DNA of 6,533 nucleotides from JBBQBM01 sp038317375. Lineage in GTDB: Bacteria; Patescibacteriota; Saccharimonadia; Saccharimonadales; JAGQMS01. The stretch is taken from positions 1-6,533 of the forward strand of contig JBBQBM010000039.1 in NCBI GenBank assembly GCA_038317375.1, read 5' to 3'. Below are positions 6,019 through 6,533 of the stretch, in pieces (the stretch's first letter is position 1; every line of letters starts with the position of its first letter). Under the pieces are notes generated by a model, which was not told where the DNA came from, did not search any database, and was given only the letters and a program-made list of their open reading frames with translations. The translations under genes and the position numbers were made by a program.

Positions 6019-6038
6019 GCCCTATTGGGCGGAGACTC
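6008..6038. repeat. 9-base direct repeat flanking a hairpin at the mraZ stop
   Basis: CGGAGACTC (plus strand) occurs at 6008-6016 and 6030-6038, period 22. Between the copies, CGCCC/GGGCG (6018-6022 and 6027-6031) can form a 5-bp stem with a 4-base loop centred on the mraZ amber stop. No U-run follows, so it is not a standard terminator. Confidence 0.55.
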
Positions 6039-6384
6039 GCCAATATTTTCCAGCCCGCACCGCTACTATATCGCGACTTATACCCGCGTATTTTAGTTGG
6101 TGCTGTTCGAAAGTTATTCTGCCCTGCTTCTGATCTAGCCCGGCTTCAACTTTACCTGAACGAAACTGAACATTTAGGTCGGCCACCTTTTCATCGAGAA
6201 TACTCCCGAGAAGTGCCGTTTCCATTTGTTCGTCCCAGACCGTTTTTGGATAAAGGTGTAAGTACTTACCGAAGCCTCTCGTTATTACTACTCCGCTACT
6301 AAACTCGGCGCGTAGCTCAACTGGCATAGTCAGTCTTCGCTTATCGTCGAGCTTCCGCTCAAAGTAGTCGTCTGAGATAGTCAC
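6022..6384 (-). CDS. mraZ: MraZ, DNA-binding transcriptional regulator of the dcw cluster
   Basis: A 120-aa protein with two SpoVT/AbrB-like MraZ repeats; MraZ forms ring oligomers that bind repeated GTGGG-type boxes in front of mraZ. The first repeat has YFERKLDDKRRLTMP (7-21), where D13 and R17 keep the D-x-x-x-R pattern but the usual Gly of DxKGRL is Arg. The second has GLDQKQGRITF (82-92), one residue longer between Asp and Arg than usual, followed by YAGI (99-102). At 120 aa it is shorter than the roughly 140-150 aa of many MraZ proteins, ending soon after the second repeat. The start is GTG at 6384. An AAAGGGAG element sits 12 bases upstream, rather far, but no better in-frame start exists before the stop at 6405. 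It is the first gene of the cluster, with matching boxes directly upstream. Confidence 0.9.
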   Translation of the reverse strand: MTISDDYFERKLDDKRRLTMPVELRAEFSSGVVITRGFGKYLHLYPKTVWDEQMETALLGSILDEKVADLNVQFRSGKVEAGLDQKQGRITFEQHQLKYAGISRDIVAVRAGKYWRVSAQ

Positions 6385-6396
6385 TTCGTTTATGCA

Positions 6397-6404
6397 CTCC
6401 CTTT
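6397..6404 (-). promoter_or_regulatory. Shine-Dalgarno candidate of mraZ
   Basis: AAAGGGAG on the minus strand with a longer than usual 12-base gap to the GTG start. A GTG at 6397-6395 is out of frame, so it is not an alternative start. Confidence 0.5.
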
Positions 6405-6446
6405 ATTTTTCTGTGGTTTTTGTTTTCTACGGATAGCTATTTTGGC

Positions 6447-6494
6447 TACCCACGATTACCCACTTACATGAGCATACTACCCACTACTACCCAC
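6447..6494 (-). promoter_or_regulatory. MraZ operator: four GTGGGTA boxes
   Basis: On the minus strand, four identical GTGGGTA heptamers lie at 6494-6488, 6484-6478, 6463-6457 and 6453-6447. Start-to-start spacing is 10, 21 and 10 bases, so all lie roughly on one helical face. This fits the known MraZ boxes (GTGGG-type direct repeats at about 10-base period upstream of mraZ). They lie between the -10 box and mraZ, beginning near the expected transcription start, where MraZ binding would repress. Target assignment is inferred from motif, position and the adjacent mraZ. Confidence 0.82.
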
Positions 6495-6504
6495 AAGCAA
6501 GAAG

Positions 6505-6510
6505 ATTATA
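6505..6510 (-). promoter_or_regulatory. -10 box of the likely dcw promoter
   Basis: Perfect TATAAT on the minus strand, about 11 bases upstream of the first GTGGGTA box; the start site would fall near 6498. The -35 region falls at the very edge of the window (GGATAA at a 17-base spacer), a poor match, and may extend outside. This is the best promoter candidate for mraZ and downstream genes. Confidence 0.6.
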
Positions 6511-6533
6511 CTTATAAAGCTTAGGGTTTATCC

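Noticed and set aside
6528..6533. Start of a DnaA box (TTATCC) suggesting an origin
   Set aside because: Only six bases are visible at the window edge, with no further boxes; the same bases fall at the expected -35 position of the mraZ promoter.
1..6533. Alternative genetic code (TGA as glycine)
   Set aside because: No gene contains in-frame TGA, glycine uses GGN throughout, and mraY ends naturally at TGA; although a further stop follows two codons later, nothing requires recoding.

Overview
The window is a compact division and cell wall (dcw) gene cluster. All genes are on the minus strand, so transcription runs from high to low coordinates. The order is mraZ, a doubtful small ORF, rsmH, ftsL-like, ftsI, mraY, ftsW, and the first 41 codons of murG. 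All six complete named genes look intact and were recognised by family motifs, not by database search.

The host is probably a Patescibacteria/CPR bacterium, with Saccharibacteria-like as my best guess. I infer this from the stripped-down cluster (no Mur ligase genes between ftsI and murG), the divergent motifs in MraZ and MraY, and A/C-rich start-codon leaders in place of clear Shine-Dalgarno (SD) sites at several genes. No in-frame TGA is needed to read any gene and glycine is encoded by GGN codons, so there is no sign of the TGA=Gly code of Gracilibacteria/SR1. The taxonomic call is tentative.

Layout from the promoter end: (1) 6385-6533 holds a TATAAT -10 box and four GTGGGTA boxes, a likely MraZ autoregulatory operator. 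(2) mraZ is followed by 432 bases (5590-6021) without a convincing gene. That stretch has a doubtful in-frame ORF after the mraZ amber stop, palindromes and A/C-rich tracts. (3) rsmH is followed by a 127-base gap with a possible 19-codon ORF and a perfect 11-bp hairpin. (4) ftsL-like and ftsI are 20 bases apart. (5) A 45-base gap with a TATAAT box precedes mraY. (6) mraY, ftsW and murG are chained by overlapping stop and start codons with strong SD sites.

Together the genes cover transcriptional control (MraZ), 16S rRNA methylation (RsmH), the septal synthase core and its membrane partner (FtsW, FtsI, FtsL-like), and the two membrane-associated steps that make lipid I and lipid II (MraY, MurG). 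I see no mobile element, CRISPR array, tRNA or rRNA. The points most worth a second look are the MraZ box array, an altered catalytic motif in MraY, the small ORF plus hairpin before ftsL, and the A/C-rich leaders.
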